Shown here in pieces: positions 6,691-7,855 of a stretch of 7,855 bases of DNA. The number at the start of each line of letters is the position of its first letter. The stretch's first letter is position 1. Source of the stretch: Fidelibacterota bacterium UBA1134 (lineage in GTDB: Bacteria > Fidelibacterota > Marinisomatia > Marinisomatales > S15-B10); NCBI GenBank assembly GCA_002311975.1, contig DCAL01000059.1, positions 1 through 7,855 of the forward strand, in the 5' to 3' direction. The translations under genes and the position numbers were made by a program. The notes below the pieces were generated by a model. It did not search any database, had not been told where the DNA came from, and saw only the letters and a program-made list of their open reading frames with translations.

Positions 6691-7855
6691 AGGTCGGCTT
6701 TCTTCTTTCTGATCTCGATCCCCAGTTCCTTCAACTGCTCCTGCGGCACTTCGCTAGGCGACCCATCCATGAGGTTGAGAGCACTGGTGGTCTTGGGGAA
6801 GGCAATAACGTCTCGAATCTGAGTTACCCCGGCAAGTATCATCACCAAGCGGTCGTAGCCGAAAGCGATTCCGCCGTGAGGCGGCGCACCGTATGTGAGC
6901 GCCTCTAACAGAAACCCAAACTTTTCCTGAGCCTCTTTTTCCGGAATACCGAGCAGCTCGAAGATCTTCATCTGGACTTTCGGATCGTGATTCCTGATAG
7001 AACCGCCGGCAATTTCCCAGCCGTTGATAACAAGATCGTAGGCCCGGGAGCATACCGCCCCGGGATCGGAATCGAGTTTATCCAGATCATCCAGTCGCGG
7101 CGAGGTGAATGGGTGGTGAAGAAATGTCCAGCCGTCATTCGCATCGTTCCGCTCAAACAGAGGATAATCGCTCACCCACAACGGCCGGAAGACGCTGGCG
7201 CTCATCGAGTCGTGGCGCTTGGCGATCTCAAGGCGCAGGGCCCCCATGGTGGAAAGGACTGTCTCCCGCTCGCCGCCAGCGGCCAGCACGAGGTCACCCT
7301 CTCCCATTGACAGTGACTTGATGACTTTCTGGCGAAGTGCGTCAGAAAAGAATTTCGCAATCCCGCCTGTCAAATCTCCTTCCTTGCATCGCATCCACGC
7401 GAGCCCACCGAGAGGCGTCTTCTTCTCCTGGGATGAATACTCTTTCACAAACTCGCTCAAGCTGTCGATTACCTTTCGGGAGTAACCATCGGCCTTGGGC
7501 ACAACAATTGCCTTCACGCATGGGGCAGATTTCAGCGTGTCAAAGTCCGACTGGCTCGCCGACTGAGAAAAATCAACTAAGGGAAAGTCGAACCGAAGAT
7601 CCGGCTTGTCAGTGCCGTACGTCTCCATGGCGTCATGATATGATAGCACCGGAAAGGAAGTTTTGAGCTCTACATCAATCACTTCCTTGAATACCTCAGT
7701 TACGAGACCTTCCACGACTTGGCGGATATCCTCCTCATCCACGAATGACATTTCGATATCAATCTGCGTGAACTCAGGTTGGCGATCCGCACGGAAATCC
7801 TCGTCGCGGAAGCACTTGACGATCTGGAAATAGCGGTCGAATCCGGCGATCATCA
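6687..7855 (-). CDS. aspS: Aspartyl-tRNA synthetase, C-terminal two thirds (start outside window)
   Basis: This class II synthetase charges tRNA with aspartate. The visible part (about 389 codons of a usual 590 or so) enters from the right edge inside motif 2. Counting the Met codon at 7853-7851 as 1, motif 2 is FRDEDFRADRQPEFTQ at 15-30, with the ATP-binding Arg16. A GAD insertion domain, typical of bacterial AspRS, spans roughly 80-200. HHPFTSP and GAPPHGG follow, then motif 3 GGIAFGYDRLVMIL, with Arg335. The Met at 7853 is internal, because the conserved sequence continues upstream off the window. The anticodon-binding domain is missing, so a discriminating or non-discriminating (Asp/Asn) enzyme cannot be told apart. 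The gene faces the fad operon and is unrelated in function. The TAA stop (6687-6689) overlaps the TAG of the fadN-type gene. Confidence 0.96.
   Translation of the reverse strand, partial: MIAGFDRYFQIVKCFRDEDFRADRQPEFTQIDIEMSFVDEEDIRQVVEGLVTEVFKEVIDVELKTSFPVLSYHDAMETYGTDKPDLRFDFPLVDFSQSASQSDFDTLKSAPCVKAIVVPKADGYSRKVIDSLSEFVKEYSSQEKKTPLGGLAWMRCKEGDLTGGIAKFFSDALRQKVIKSLSMGEGDLVLAAGGERETVLSTMGALRLEIAKRHDSMSASVFRPLWVSDYPLFERNDANDGWTFLHHPFTSPRLDDLDKLDSDPGAVCSRAYDLVINGWEIAGGSIRNHDPKVQMKIFELLGIPEKEAQEKFGFLLEALTYGAPPHGGIAFGYDRLVMILAGVTQIRDVIAFPKTTSALNLMDGSPSEVPQEQLKELGIEIRKKKADL

Noticed and set aside
6681..6711. CAGAAA ... TTTCTG inverted repeat at the fadN/aspS junction, possible bidirectional terminator
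   Set aside because: A six-pair AT-rich stem with a 19-base loop, lying in coding sequence and without a T-tract, is too weak to call.
7851..7853. ATG on the minus strand as the start of aspS
   Set aside because: It falls just before the AGFDRY motif 2 region, in the middle of the normal AspRS; the true start must lie beyond the right edge.

Overview
The window reads as an ordinary bacterial chromosome segment of moderate GC content. It holds one rightward five-gene operon for fatty acid beta-oxidation (about 69-6690), meeting tail to tail with the 3' two thirds of a leftward aspartyl-tRNA synthetase gene (6687-7855). Nothing in it looks mobile: there are no IS elements, tRNAs, CRISPR repeats or composition breaks. 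The beta-oxidation enzymes are of the type known from Bacillus subtilis FadE/FadA/FadN, not the gammaproteobacterial FadBA/FadE type. The taxon cannot be fixed from this alone. A non-proteobacterial lineage (Firmicutes-like gene set, or an FCB/marine candidate phylum) is a guess.

Layout. Bases 1-125 are upstream DNA with a plausible sigma70-type promoter (69-97), followed by a 14-base imperfect palindrome (110-123) that resembles the operator core of the TetR-family regulator FadR of Bacillus. Next come a TetR-family regulator (TTG start at 177; N terminus problematic, see findings), a 595-residue long-chain type acyl-CoA dehydrogenase (745-2532), a 3-ketoacyl-CoA thiolase (2544-3680), a hemolysin III/PAQR-family membrane protein (3682-4335), and a two-function 3-hydroxyacyl-CoA dehydrogenase/enoyl-CoA hydratase (4348-6690). 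Junctions are an 8-base overlap, then gaps of 11, 1 and 12 bases, so the five genes are almost certainly one transcript.

How they work together. The dehydrogenase makes 2-enoyl-CoA. The C-terminal crotonase domain of the large protein hydrates it, its N-terminal domain oxidises the 3-hydroxyacyl-CoA with NAD+, and the thiolase releases acetyl-CoA: a full beta-oxidation turn. Electron-transfer flavoprotein and acyl-CoA synthetase genes are not in the window. The TetR protein most likely represses its own operon until acyl-CoA binds it. The PAQR protein is the non-obvious member: its family keeps a metal site and is linked to membrane lipid state, and it sits inside the operon with a single base separating it from the thiolase.

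The most interesting points are the PAQR gene inside a beta-oxidation operon, the in-frame stop that separates a well-placed ATG from the TetR coding frame, and the FadR-like palindrome. I did not find evidence for a wholly new system.
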